Source: Citromicrobium sp. (GTDB taxonomy: Bacteria > Pseudomonadota > Alphaproteobacteria > Sphingomonadales > Sphingomonadaceae). From it: 14,010 bases of DNA. The notes below the pieces were generated by a model. That model saw only the letters and a list, made by a program, of their open reading frames with translations, was not told where the DNA came from and searched no databases. The stretch covers positions 1 through 14,010 of the forward strand of contig PAVA01000047.1 of NCBI GenBank assembly GCA_002712945.1, written 5' to 3'. Below are positions 7,878-14,010 of the stretch, one piece after another (positions within the stretch are counted from its first letter, which is position 1; each line of letters opens with the position of its first letter). Position numbers and translations under genes: made by a program.

Positions 7878-9683
7878 TCAGGCCGCGGTCGCGAAGGCGT
7901 CCTCGCCCAGCGCCATCAGCGAATCGCTGCCCGCCTCGATCTTGCGGCGCAGCGCGCCCGCATCGGGCACGAAGCGTTCTGCGAAGTAGCGCGCCGTGGC
8001 CAGCTTGGCTTCGTAGAACGCAGTGTCCGAACCGCCCTCGGCCAGTGCGGCCTTGGCGACGCGCGCCATCTTGACCCACATCAGCATCAGGCAGGTAATG
8101 CCCATGATGTGCATGTAGTGATGCGCGCCGGCGCCGAGGTGGTTCGGGTTGGCCATCGCATTCTGCATGAACCACATGGTCGCCGCCTTCTGTTCCCCGA
8201 CCGCCTTTTCCAGCGCGTCGGCGATTTCTGCCAGGCCGTCGACGCCCTTGGCTTCGGCGACCTCGTCGTCGACCAGCTTGAAGAACGCCTGCACCGCGCG
8301 GCCGCCGTGCATCGCCAGCTTGCGCCCGGCGAGGTCCATCGCCTGAATGCCGTTGGTCCCTTCATAGATCATCGCGATACGGGCATCGCGCACGAACTGC
8401 TCCATGCCCCACTCGGCGATGTAGCCGTGGCCGCCATAGACCTGCTGCATGTTGTTGGCGACGTCGTAGCCCTTGTCGGTGCCGTAGCCCTTGATGACCG
8501 GGGTCATCAGCCCGACGAGATCGTCGGCCAGCTGGCGTTCGTCCTCGTTTTCCAGCGCATGGCTGAGGTCCTGCTGCAGCGCAGTCCACAGCGCGAAGGC
8601 GCGCATGCCTTCGTTGAAGGCTTTCGCGTCCATCAGCATCCGGCGCACGTCGGGGTGGACGAAGATCGGATCGGCCTTTTCGTCGGGCTCCGCCGGGCCG
8701 GTCAGCGCGCGGCCCTGACGGCGATCGAGCGCGTAGGTCACGGCGTTCTGGTAGGACACTTCGGCCTGGCTGAGGCCCTGGATGCCGACGCCGAGACGCG
8801 CGGCGTTCATCATGATGAACATCGCGGCGAGGCCCTTGTTCTCCTCGCCGACCATCCAGCCCTTTGCCTCGTCATAGTTCATGACGCAGGTCGAGTTGCC
8901 GTGGATGCCCATCTTGTGCTCGATCGAGCCGCACATCACGCCGTTGCGCTCACCGATCGAGCCATCGTCGTTGACGAGGAACTTGGGCACCACGAACAGC
9001 GAGATGCCTTTCGAGGAATCGGGCGCGTCGGGCGTCTTTGCCAGCACGAGGTGGATGATATTTTCCGCCATGTCGTGCTCGCCGGCGGAGATGAAGATCT
9101 TGGTCCCGGTGATCGCGTAGGAACCATCGGCCTGCGGTTCGGCCTTGGTGCGGATGAGGCCCAGATCGGTGCCGCAATGCGGCTCGGTCAGGTTCATCGT
9201 GCCGGTCCACTCGCAGGTCACCATCTTGGGCAGGTACTTTTCCTTCTGCTCCTGGCTGCCCTTGGCGATCAGCGCGGAAATCGCGCCGTTGGTGAGGCCC
9301 GGATACATGCCGAAGGACTGGTTGGCCGAGCTGATCATCTCTTCCATCGCGAAGGCGACGACATGCGGCAGGCCCTGGCCGCCGAATTCCTCGGGCATCG
9401 AGAGCGTGCCCCAGCCCGCTTCGCGGAACTGGTCGAAGGCGTCCTTGAAGCCGGTCGGCGTGGTGACCGATCCGTCATCGTGACGGGTGCAGCCTTCCTG
9501 ATCGCCCAACTGGTTGAGCGGCTGCAGCACCTCTGCGGTGAACTTGCCCGCCTCTTCGAGGATCGAAGTGACCATGTCGGTCGTCGCATTCTCGAATCCG
9601 GGCAGGTTGCTGTAGCTTTCCAGCTCCAGCATTTCGTTGATGATGAAGCGGAAATCGCGGGTGGGGGCGGTATAGGTGGGCAT
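7878..9683 (-). CDS. acyl-CoA dehydrogenase, long DmdC/FadE-like type
   Basis: An FAD enzyme that introduces the alpha,beta double bond in acyl-CoA. At 601 residues it belongs to the long acyl-CoA dehydrogenases with an extra N-terminal segment (MPTYTAPTRDFRFIINEML) and an extra C-terminal helical domain, the layout of DmdC (3-methylmercaptopropionyl-CoA dehydrogenase) and many beta-oxidation enzymes. Visible landmarks are EWTGTMNLTEPHCGTDLGL (flavin/substrate region), KIFISAGEHDM, QQVYGGHGYIAEWGMEQ and the catalytic glutamate E441 in IYEGTNGIQAMDLAGR. ATG 9683 has AAGGA about nine bases upstream. The MerR regulator gene lies 56 bp upstream on the same strand and probably controls it. Substrate chain length cannot be read from sequence; without other DMSP genes, general fatty-acid or branched-chain oxidation is more likely than DMSP breakdown. 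Confidence 0.93.
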   Translation of the reverse strand: MPTYTAPTRDFRFIINEMLELESYSNLPGFENATTDMVTSILEEAGKFTAEVLQPLNQLGDQEGCTRHDDGSVTTPTGFKDAFDQFREAGWGTLSMPEEFGGQGLPHVVAFAMEEMISSANQSFGMYPGLTNGAISALIAKGSQEQKEKYLPKMVTCEWTGTMNLTEPHCGTDLGLIRTKAEPQADGSYAITGTKIFISAGEHDMAENIIHLVLAKTPDAPDSSKGISLFVVPKFLVNDDGSIGERNGVMCGSIEHKMGIHGNSTCVMNYDEAKGWMVGEENKGLAAMFIMMNAARLGVGIQGLSQAEVSYQNAVTYALDRRQGRALTGPAEPDEKADPIFVHPDVRRMLMDAKAFNEGMRAFALWTALQQDLSHALENEDERQLADDLVGLMTPVIKGYGTDKGYDVANNMQQVYGGHGYIAEWGMEQFVRDARIAMIYEGTNGIQAMDLAGRKLAMHGGRAVQAFFKLVDDEVAEAKGVDGLAEIADALEKAVGEQKAATMWFMQNAMANPNHLGAGAHHYMHIMGITCLMLMWVKMARVAKAALAEGGSDTAFYEAKLATARYFAERFVPDAGALRRKIEAGSDSLMALGEDAFATAA

Positions 9684-9739
9684 CGGGGGATTCCTTTGCG
9701 GAAGATTCGAAATGTGCGTTTTCGACCGGGGGGTCGACG
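9684..9739 (-). promoter_or_regulatory. MerR-acyl-CoA dehydrogenase intergenic region with inverted repeat
   Basis: The 56-bp gap contains a perfect six-base inverted repeat, TCGACC at 9722-9727 and GGTCGA at 9732-9737, around four G. It sits two bases beyond the MerR stop. In the direction of transcription it is followed by A residues, not T, so it is not an intrinsic terminator. It could be an operator, an RNA-processing hairpin or chance. The Shine-Dalgarno AAGGA for the dehydrogenase lies about nine bases before the ATG. Confidence 0.35.
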
Positions 9740-10180
9740 CTAGTTCTGGTCGACCTGCTCGACGTGGGCAATGAAGTCGGTGAGTTCGCTGATCGAGGAA
9801 TCGATATCGTCGCGCTGCTGTTTCAGCTTTGCGACGTGCGCGCGGCAGCGCTCGATGGTGACGCGGCGCTGCTCGACGCGGCCATCGCCCAGATCATAGA
9901 GATCGATCATCTCCCTGATCTCGGCAAGGCTGAAGCCCACATTCTTGGCGCGCATGATCCACGCGAGGCGCGCGCGGTCGCGCTTGGAATAGACGCGCGA
10001 AAGGCCGTGGCGGGTCGGCGCGATCAGGCCCTCGTCCTCGTAAAATCGCAAGGCACGGGCCGTGCAGTCGAATTCCGCGGTGAGGTCGGAGATGGTGTAG
10101 GTTTCGCGCTGCTGCGCGTCGGGCCGGTCGAGATGCGCCCCGGCACCCGAATAGGGGGTCTTCACAGTGGCTTCGCTCAT
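9740..10180 (-). CDS. MerR family transcriptional regulator (LiuR-like context)
   Basis: A 146-residue DNA-binding regulator. After a polar 27-residue N-terminal extension comes the winged helix-turn-helix YTISDLTAEFDCTARALRFYEDEGL (residues 28-52), the RVYSKRDRARLAWIMRAKNVGFSLAEI wing and second helix pair, and a dimerising coiled coil (about residues 101-143). There is no metal-binding cysteine cluster at the C-terminus, so it is not a metal sensor of the MerR/CueR type. Similar regulators next to acyl-CoA dehydrogenase genes (LiuR group) respond to fatty-acid or branched-chain degradation intermediates. The start ATG 10180 has GGAGG at 10185-10189 with a short four-base spacer; no other ATG precedes the helix-turn-helix. 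It likely regulates itself and the downstream dehydrogenase through the palindrome at 10199-10212. Confidence 0.9.
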   Translation of the reverse strand: MSEATVKTPYSGAGAHLDRPDAQQRETYTISDLTAEFDCTARALRFYEDEGLIAPTRHGLSRVYSKRDRARLAWIMRAKNVGFSLAEIREMIDLYDLGDGRVEQRRVTIERCRAHVAKLKQQRDDIDSSISELTDFIAHVEQVDQN

Positions 10181-10198
10181 ACCGCCTCCGATAAATGC

Positions 10199-10212
10199 CC
10201 TTTACGTAAAGG
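10199..10212. promoter_or_regulatory. perfect 14-bp palindrome, candidate MerR operator
   Basis: CCTTTACGTAAAGG reads the same on both strands and lies between the hisI stop and the MerR start. On the minus strand TTGACC (10216-10211) and TATCGG (10193-10188) are spaced 17 bp apart with most of the dyad between them, as MerR-type activators require. The proposed -10 overlaps the Shine-Dalgarno sequence, however, so the exact promoter is uncertain. TTTACGT half-sites resemble those I recall for LiuR-type regulators; that comparison is from memory. Confidence 0.55.
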
Positions 10213-10605
10213 TCAATCCAAAACCCGCGCGAGTCGGCCATTCGTGCCGAGCTTGCGGTAGAAACAACTGCGCGCCCCGGTGTGGCAGGCGGGCCCTGCC
10301 GGTTCGGCAAGGATGACCAGCGCATCCTGATCGCAGTCGACCAGAATGTCCCTCACTCTCAGCACATTGCCGCTCGTCTCGCCCTTGCACCATAGCTTGC
10401 CGCGGGAGCGCGAGTGGAAATGGGCGAGCCCCGTTTCGCGAGTCGCCGCCAGAGCCTCTGCATCGAGATGCGCGACCATCAGCACTTCGCGCGTTTGCGC
10501 GTCCACCACCACCCCGGTCATCAGCCCTTGCGCGTCGAATCTCGGCACGAAGCGGTCGCCCTGCTCGCGGTCGAGCGCATCGGAATTGCGGCTCTTGTCG
10601 CTCAT
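10213..10605 (-). CDS. hisI: phosphoribosyl-AMP cyclohydrolase
   Basis: The third step of histidine synthesis: it opens the adenine ring of phosphoribosyl-AMP, using zinc and magnesium, in the cytoplasm. The 130-residue protein is the stand-alone HisI form without a HisE domain. The metal sites are visible: VDCDQDA (D90, C91, D92, D94), [13 protein letters not shown] (C107, H108, C114), and the substrate-binding [22 protein letters not shown] 10605 is preferred; an upstream in-frame ATG at 10692 would add 29 residues without family similarity. AGGA lies about ten bases before the chosen start. No other his gene is nearby, so hisI is isolated from the main pathway cluster. Its stop codon directly abuts the MerR operator palindrome. 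Confidence 0.95.
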   Translation of the reverse strand: MSDKSRNSDALDREQGDRFVPRFDAQGLMTGVVVDAQTREVLMVAHLDAEALAATRETGLAHFHSRSRGKLWCKGETSGNVLRVRDILVDCDQDALVILAEPAGPACHTGARSCFYRKLGTNGRLARVLD

Positions 10606-10900
10606 TGAAACAAATCCTGTCGTATCGTGGCCTCTGGGTGGCCCTATTGTTGCCAAGTCACCACACTGGCGGGTGAATCCTTTCGCAAACACAACGGCAC
10701 CGTTGCAAGCGGGCAGTGCTTTGGAAAGACTGCATTGTGTGGCCGGAGACGGTCACCCTTCAGACCAGGCGCCGCGCAGACGCGCCAGGGTTCAGGGGGC
10801 ACATTGCCGGTTGGGGGTTTTACCGGCGATGTGACGACGAGGGATTTGGGTCGCCGTTCGGCTTTTCGGGGGAACGGCCTGGCGATCCATAGAGATTTCG
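10606..10900. other. 295-bp gene-free gap between comF and hisI with strong inverted repeats
   Basis: I find no convincing gene here. Open frames exist on both strands (98 and 86 residues, both GTG-started), but their translations are rich in Arg, Gly or Pro and show no domain. The region holds a dyad CAACGG-CA-CCGTTG (10692-10705), a 12-bp stem hairpin (10800-10811 with 10822-10833), a 7-bp stem (10853-10859 with 10872-10878) and a terminator-like hairpin just beyond its right edge (10909-10935). The hisI promoter should lie near its left end on the minus strand. A structured non-coding RNA on the + strand is possible but unproven, and I could not match it to a known RNA family. Confidence 0.5.
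10800..10833. repeat. 12-bp-stem inverted repeat (hairpin)
   Basis: CACATTGCCGGT (10800-10811) pairs with ACCGGCGATGTG (10822-10833) through 12 base pairs, one of them a T-G wobble, around a ten-base G/T loop. On the + strand the wobble is G-U and the helix is intact; on the minus strand that position becomes an A-C mismatch. This favours a + strand RNA if the repeat acts as RNA. No T-tract follows, so it is not a terminator. Confidence 0.6.
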
Positions 10901-11692
10901 TCACGCGGCGCCCGGGATCCTAGCGGTCCCGGGCGTTTCGTTTTCGATACCCGCCTCGCTCGCGGGATCGGGCACGCGGGCGAAGCAGGCGATCCGCACG
11001 CTCCTTGCGCCGCTTTTGCGCAATACGCGCACGCACTCGCTGCTGGTCGCGCCGCTGGTGAGCACATCGTCGACCAGAATGACATCGCGTCCCTCGATGC
11101 TGCCGCTATGCCTGCGTGCAGGCGCGATCGTGCCGCGCATCACCCGCGCGCGCTCAGCCCTGCCCAGCCCGCCGAGGCTTGGCGTCGGGCGACGGCGGCG
11201 CAGCGCGTCCACAATCACGGTGTGGCCGGTCCGGCGGGCGATGGCATGGGCCAGCAGCGCCGCCTGGTTGAACCCGCGCATCCACAGGCGCGTCCGATGG
11301 AGCGGGACGGGGACCAGCACGGCCTCAGCGGGGGCATCGGCGAGACGCGCGGCGATCAGTTGCCCCATCAGCTCGGCCAGCCCGATCCGCCCGCCATGCT
11401 TGAGCCGCAGCACCAGTTGCCGCGCACCGCCATTATAGAGCGTGGCTGCCGCTATGCCTGCGTGGAGCGGTGGATGCGCCAGGCATGCACCGCACACCTC
11501 GGCGTCTCCGGCCGAGGACAGCGGGATCTGGCAGCGCGCGCATGCAGGGTCGCCCGGCATCTCCAGCTCCGCCCAGCAATCCACGCACAGCCCCGGCCCG
11601 GCGGCGATTCCCTGCCCGCACAGGGGGCAGCGCGGCGGATAGACGAAGTCCACCAGCGGCGCGATTGCGCGGGAAAGGGTGCCTGATGCCAT
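10901..11692 (-). CDS. comF: ComF family protein (double zinc ribbon plus phosphoribosyltransferase domain)
   Basis: A 263-residue ComF protein, linked in naturally competent bacteria to DNA uptake and recombination; in alphaproteobacteria its role is not well defined. Two zinc ribbons open the protein, with cysteines at 22, 25, 36 and 39 and at 51, 54, 67 and 70. A type I phosphoribosyltransferase-like domain follows, with VPVPLHRTRLWMRGFNQAALLA and the PRPP-binding signature VILVDDVLTSGAT (about residues 204-216). ATG 11692 gives MASGTLSRAI; the ribosome-binding site is poor (GAGGG very close to the start). It is divergent from the methyltransferase gene with 42 bp between them. The last coding bases contain a hairpin that could terminate a + strand transcript. 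Confidence 0.93.
   Translation of the reverse strand: MASGTLSRAIAPLVDFVYPPRCPLCGQGIAAGPGLCVDCWAELEMPGDPACARCQIPLSSAGDAEVCGACLAHPPLHAGIAAATLYNGGARQLVLRLKHGGRIGLAELMGQLIAARLADAPAEAVLVPVPLHRTRLWMRGFNQAALLAHAIARRTGHTVIVDALRRRRPTPSLGGLGRAERARVMRGTIAPARRHSGSIEGRDVILVDDVLTSGATSSECVRVLRKSGARSVRIACFARVPDPASEAGIENETPGTARIPGAA
10909..10944 (+). terminator. terminator-like hairpin inside the 3' end of comF, oriented on the + strand
   Basis: CGCCCGGGA (10909-10917) pairs with TCCCGGGCG (10927-10935), extended inwards by two pairs to an 11-bp stem with a five-base loop, and is followed by TTTCGTTTT. It reads as an intrinsic terminator on the + strand, although it lies in comF coding sequence (Pro-Gly codons) on the other strand. 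It may simply reflect coding constraint; if real, it implies a + strand transcript ending here. Confidence 0.45.
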
Positions 11693-11734
11693 CGCCCTCT
11701 ATGCTGCTCCCCTGCCCTTATGTAGGCAAGCGCG
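11693..11734. promoter_or_regulatory. 42-bp divergent start region between comF and the methyltransferase gene
   Basis: The two start codons are only 42 bp apart, so the promoters must be compact or overlap. On the minus strand TACATA, about 20 bases upstream of comF, is the only -10-like element I can point to; no clear -35 accompanies it. Neither gene has a strong Shine-Dalgarno sequence. Confidence 0.3.
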
Positions 11735-12490
11735 ATGTCCGACCGTACCGTTCCATCGATCTTCTCCAAGCGTCGCAAGCGTGCAAGGCGCGAACGGGCG
11801 ATGAACCTGCTGGATAGCCGCAACCTGTCGGTGTTCCTGTTCGAGCATATGGCCGACGATGTTCACGAACGGCTTGGCTTCCTGCGCCATCCGGGCGGCG
11901 ATGTGCTGATCGAGGGCTACGATGCCGTTGCAGTCGCCGAGGGACGTTGGGAAGTCGGCGCGGAGTTCTCCTACGCCACGTTTGCCGACTTCGACGAGCC
12001 GCTCGATCTCTTCTCCGACAGCTTCGACCTCGTGATCAGCGTCAACAGCCTCGACACGGTCAACGATCTGCCCGGCGCGCTCATCCAGATGCGCGCGCTG
12101 CTCAAGCCGGACGGTCTTGCCATGGCCACTTTCGTCGGCGGAGCAAGCCTCCCCAAGCTGCGGCGCATCATGCTCGATGCCGAGCCAGACCGGCCCGCAG
12201 CGCGCATGCATCCGCTGGTCGACCCGCGATCCTGCCCGCAGCTTCTCGCCCGCGCGGGGTGGCGCGACCCGGTGGTGGACAGCTACGAACTCACCGTTCG
12301 CTATTCCTCGTTCGAACGGCTCGTCCAGGATCTGCGCGAGCACGCGCTCGGCAATGTCCTTGCCAGGCCTGCTCCACCTCTTTCGCGCGCCGCTTTTCTG
12401 CGCGCGCACGCCGCATTCGACGCGATGCGCGAGGAGGACGGCAAGGTCAGCGAGACGTTCGAGATCATCACGCTGACCGGAAGGCGCTAG
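11735..12490 (+). CDS. methyltransferase-fold protein, NDUFAF5/BioC-like
   Basis: A 251-residue protein that resembles the alphaproteobacterial relatives of NDUFAF5 and BioC. The N-terminus IFSKRRKRARRERA, the motif LVISVNSLDTVNDLPGAL followed by MRALLKPDGLAMATFVGG, and LPKLRRIMLDAE are typical of that group. The family acts on complex I assembly (arginine hydroxylation by NDUFAF5) or on malonyl-ACP methylation (BioC). The usual SAM-binding glycine motif (DxGxGxG) is not visible where expected (around residues 55-70, FLRHPGGDVLIEGYDAV), so catalysis by ordinary methyl transfer is doubtful. ATG 11735 has only a weak ribosome-binding site. The TAG stop is shared through CTAG with the convergent ppdK stop. 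The fold assignment is fairly sure; the reaction is not. Confidence 0.75.
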   Translation: MSDRTVPSIFSKRRKRARRERAMNLLDSRNLSVFLFEHMADDVHERLGFLRHPGGDVLIEGYDAVAVAEGRWEVGAEFSYATFADFDEPLDLFSDSFDLVISVNSLDTVNDLPGALIQMRALLKPDGLAMATFVGGASLPKLRRIMLDAEPDRPAARMHPLVDPRSCPQLLARAGWRDPVVDSYELTVRYSSFERLVQDLREHALGNVLARPAPPLSRAAFLRAHAAFDAMREEDGKVSETFEIITLTGRR

Positions 12491-14010
12491 CTACCGGCCC
12501 GCAACGCGGCCTGCGCCGCTGCTAGGCGCGCGATCGGCACGCGGAAGGGCGAGGCACTGACATAGTCGAGCCCCACCTTCTCGCAAAACCCGATGCTGGC
12601 CGGGTCGCCGCCGTGTTCGCCGCAGATGCCGAGCTTGATGTCGCCGCGCGTCTTGCGCCCGCGCTCCACCGCCACTTCGACCAGCTGGCCCACGCCATCT
12701 ACGTCGAGGCTGACGAAAGGGTCGCGCGCGAAGATGCCGCGATCGACATAGGCCCCGAGGAAGCGTCCCGCATCGTCGCGGCTCAGGCCGAGCGTGGTCT
12801 GCGTCAGGTCGTTGGTGCCGAAGCTGAAGAAGCGCGCTTCTTCCGCAATCTCGCCCGCCATCAGCGCGGCGCGCGGCAGCTCGATCATCGTGCCGACGAG
12901 GTAGTCGACCCGCGTGCCCTTCTCCGCGAAGACCTCTTCCGCCACCCGGTTGACCAGCGCGCGCAGGATTTCCAGTTCGCGCTTTGTCGCGACCAGCGGG
13001 ATCATCACTTCGGGAAGCGGTGCCTCGCCCGTCTTTTCCTTCACCGCACACACGGCCTCGAAGATGGCGCGCGCCTGCATCTCGTAGATCTCAGGGAAAG
13101 TGATCCCCAGGCGGCAGCCGCGATGGCCCAGCATAGGGTTGAATTCATGCAGTTCGCCGACCCGGCGCTTCAGCCGCTCGACATCCATTCCCGTCGCTTC
13201 GGCGAGATCGGCGAAGTCGCCCTCGCCCGAGGGCAGGAATTCGTGCAGCGGCGGATCGAGCAGGCGGATCGTGCACGGCAGGCCCGCCATCACCTCGAAG
13301 ATCGCCTCGAAATCGCTGCGCTGTTCGGGCAGCAGCTTGGCGAGTGCGGCGCGGCGCCCTTCCTCGCGTTCGGCGAGGATCATCTCGCGCACCGCCATGA
13401 TCCGGTCGGCATCGAAGAACATGTGTTCGGTCCGGCAGAGCCCGATGCCCTCGGCACCGAAACCGCGCGCGGCCTTGCAGTCCTCGGGCGTCTCGGCATT
13501 GGTGCGCACGCCCATCCGGCGCGCTTCGTCGGCCCATTCCATGACGCGTGCGAAATCGCCCGCGAGCTCGGGCTCGATCGTCGGCACCTGCCCGCGCATC
13601 ACCTGCCCGTTGCCGCCGTCGAGCGTGATGACATCGCCTTCGGAAAGCTCGGCCTGGCCGATCCGCACGGTGCGCGCCTTGCGATCGATCGAGACGCCGT
13701 TGGCGCCCGAGACGCAGGGGCGGCCCATGCCGCGCGCGACCACGGCAGCGTGGCTCGTCATCCCGCCGCGCGCGGTCAGGATGCCCTTGGCCGCGTGCAT
13801 GCCGTGAATGTCCTCGGGGCTGGTTTCGACCCTGACGAGGATCACCGCGTCGCCGCGGTTGGCCCATTGCTCGGCGGTATCCGCATCCAGAGCGATCTTG
13901 CCCGAAGCCGCGCCCGGCGAGGCGGGCAGGCCCGAGGTCAGCACATCGCGCGGGGCATCGGTATCGAGCGTGGGGTGGAGCAGCTGGTCGAGCGCCATGG
14001 GGTCGATCCA
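12487..14010 (-). CDS. ppdK: pyruvate, phosphate dikinase, C-terminal part (5' end beyond window)
   Basis: It interconverts pyruvate, ATP and phosphate with PEP, AMP and pyrophosphate in the cytoplasm. About 507 residues of the usual 880-900 are present; the N-terminal ATP-grasp domain lies past the right edge. Visible are the swivelling domain with the phosphorylated histidine in GGMTSHAAVVARGMGRPC (His codon 13750-13752), and the PEP/pyruvate barrel with LCRTEHMFF, NPMLGHRGCRLGI, SFGTNDLTQTTLGLSRDD and the catalytic cysteine in GICGEHGGDP (codon 12622-12624). These signatures distinguish PPDK from PEP synthase and enzyme I. The frame runs intact to the window edge (WIDPMALDQLL), so the ATG within that stretch is not the start. 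Its stop overlaps the convergent methyltransferase stop. Confidence 0.96.
   Translation of the reverse strand, partial: WIDPMALDQLLHPTLDTDAPRDVLTSGLPASPGAASGKIALDADTAEQWANRGDAVILVRVETSPEDIHGMHAAKGILTARGGMTSHAAVVARGMGRPCVSGANGVSIDRKARTVRIGQAELSEGDVITLDGGNGQVMRGQVPTIEPELAGDFARVMEWADEARRMGVRTNAETPEDCKAARGFGAEGIGLCRTEHMFFDADRIMAVREMILAEREEGRRAALAKLLPEQRSDFEAIFEVMAGLPCTIRLLDPPLHEFLPSGEGDFADLAEATGMDVERLKRRVGELHEFNPMLGHRGCRLGITFPEIYEMQARAIFEAVCAVKEKTGEAPLPEVMIPLVATKRELEILRALVNRVAEEVFAEKGTRVDYLVGTMIELPRAALMAGEIAEEARFFSFGTNDLTQTTLGLSRDDAGRFLGAYVDRGIFARDPFVSLDVDGVGQLVEVAVERGRKTRGDIKLGICGEHGGDPASIGFCEKVGLDYVSASPFRVPIARLAAAQAALRAGS

Noticed and set aside
8109..9743. A 544-residue open frame antisense to the acyl-CoA dehydrogenase gene
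   Set aside because: Its translation mirrors codon bias of the real gene, shows no recognisable domain and has no separate ribosome-binding site of note.
10644..10904. An 86-residue minus-strand open frame whose GTG overlaps the comF stop
   Set aside because: The GTGA overlap is suggestive, but there is no domain, the composition is Pro/Arg/Lys-rich, and the strong inverted repeats run through it.
10627..10923. A 98-residue + strand open frame in the comF-hisI gap
   Set aside because: GTG start without a good Shine-Dalgarno, Arg/Gly-rich translation, no domain, and its stop lies inside the terminator-like hairpin.
1..14010. Mobile elements, CRISPR arrays, tRNA or rRNA genes, phage or defence genes
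   Set aside because: No transposase, terminal repeats, regularly spaced repeats or RNA-gene signatures were seen; composition is uniform and the genes are mostly housekeeping.

Overview
The window looks like ordinary chromosomal (core-genome) DNA from a GC-rich alphaproteobacterium, most likely a sphingomonad of the Erythrobacter/Qipengyuania/Altererythrobacter type. That placement is an inference from gene style and neighbourhood: the GTG-started tyrS next to a PilZ gene, the MFS-cysK pair, the long DmdC-like acyl-CoA dehydrogenase with a MerR regulator, and a degenerate NDUFAF5/BioC-like methyltransferase divergent from comF. I see no insertion sequence, phage gene, CRISPR array, tRNA or rRNA.

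Layout. 1-161 is the 3' end of a VWA (CoxE-like) protein gene. A small secreted protein (192-548), an unknown six-helix membrane protein (586-1167) and a DUF817 membrane protein (1169-2008) follow on the + strand. A two-gene minus-strand unit (DOMON-like protein, then a DUF1343/NamZ-like protein, 3758-2002) runs into DUF817 and overlaps it by 7 nt. Divergent from that unit are tyrS (3808-5031), a PilZ gene (5155-5487), an MFS transporter (5571-6878) and, with a 1-nt stop/start overlap, cysK (6878-7798). A strong bidirectional terminator (7820-7856) separates cysK from the convergent acyl-CoA dehydrogenase.

The minus strand then carries, in transcription order, comF (11692-10901), hisI (10605-10213), a MerR regulator (10180-9740) and the acyl-CoA dehydrogenase (9683-7878). 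Between comF and hisI lie 295 bp with no convincing gene but several strong inverted repeats and a plus-strand terminator-like hairpin. This is the least explained stretch of the window. A methyltransferase (11735-12490) is divergent from comF and meets the truncated ppdK gene (14010-12487) at a shared CTAG double stop.

Functional themes. Most genes are housekeeping: tyrosyl-tRNA synthesis, cysteine synthesis, histidine synthesis, pyruvate/PEP interconversion, a ComF phosphoribosyltransferase-like protein and fatty-acid-type acyl-CoA oxidation. The NamZ-like/DOMON pair suggests handling of muramic acid or another sugar, but the NamZ-like protein has no signal peptide and an altered motif, so its substrate is open. 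A 14-bp perfect palindrome upstream of the MerR gene is a good candidate operator for the MerR/acyl-CoA dehydrogenase unit. I found no clear new multi-gene system; the best leads are the comF-hisI gap, the NamZ-like/DOMON pair, the DUF817 pair and the MerR operator.
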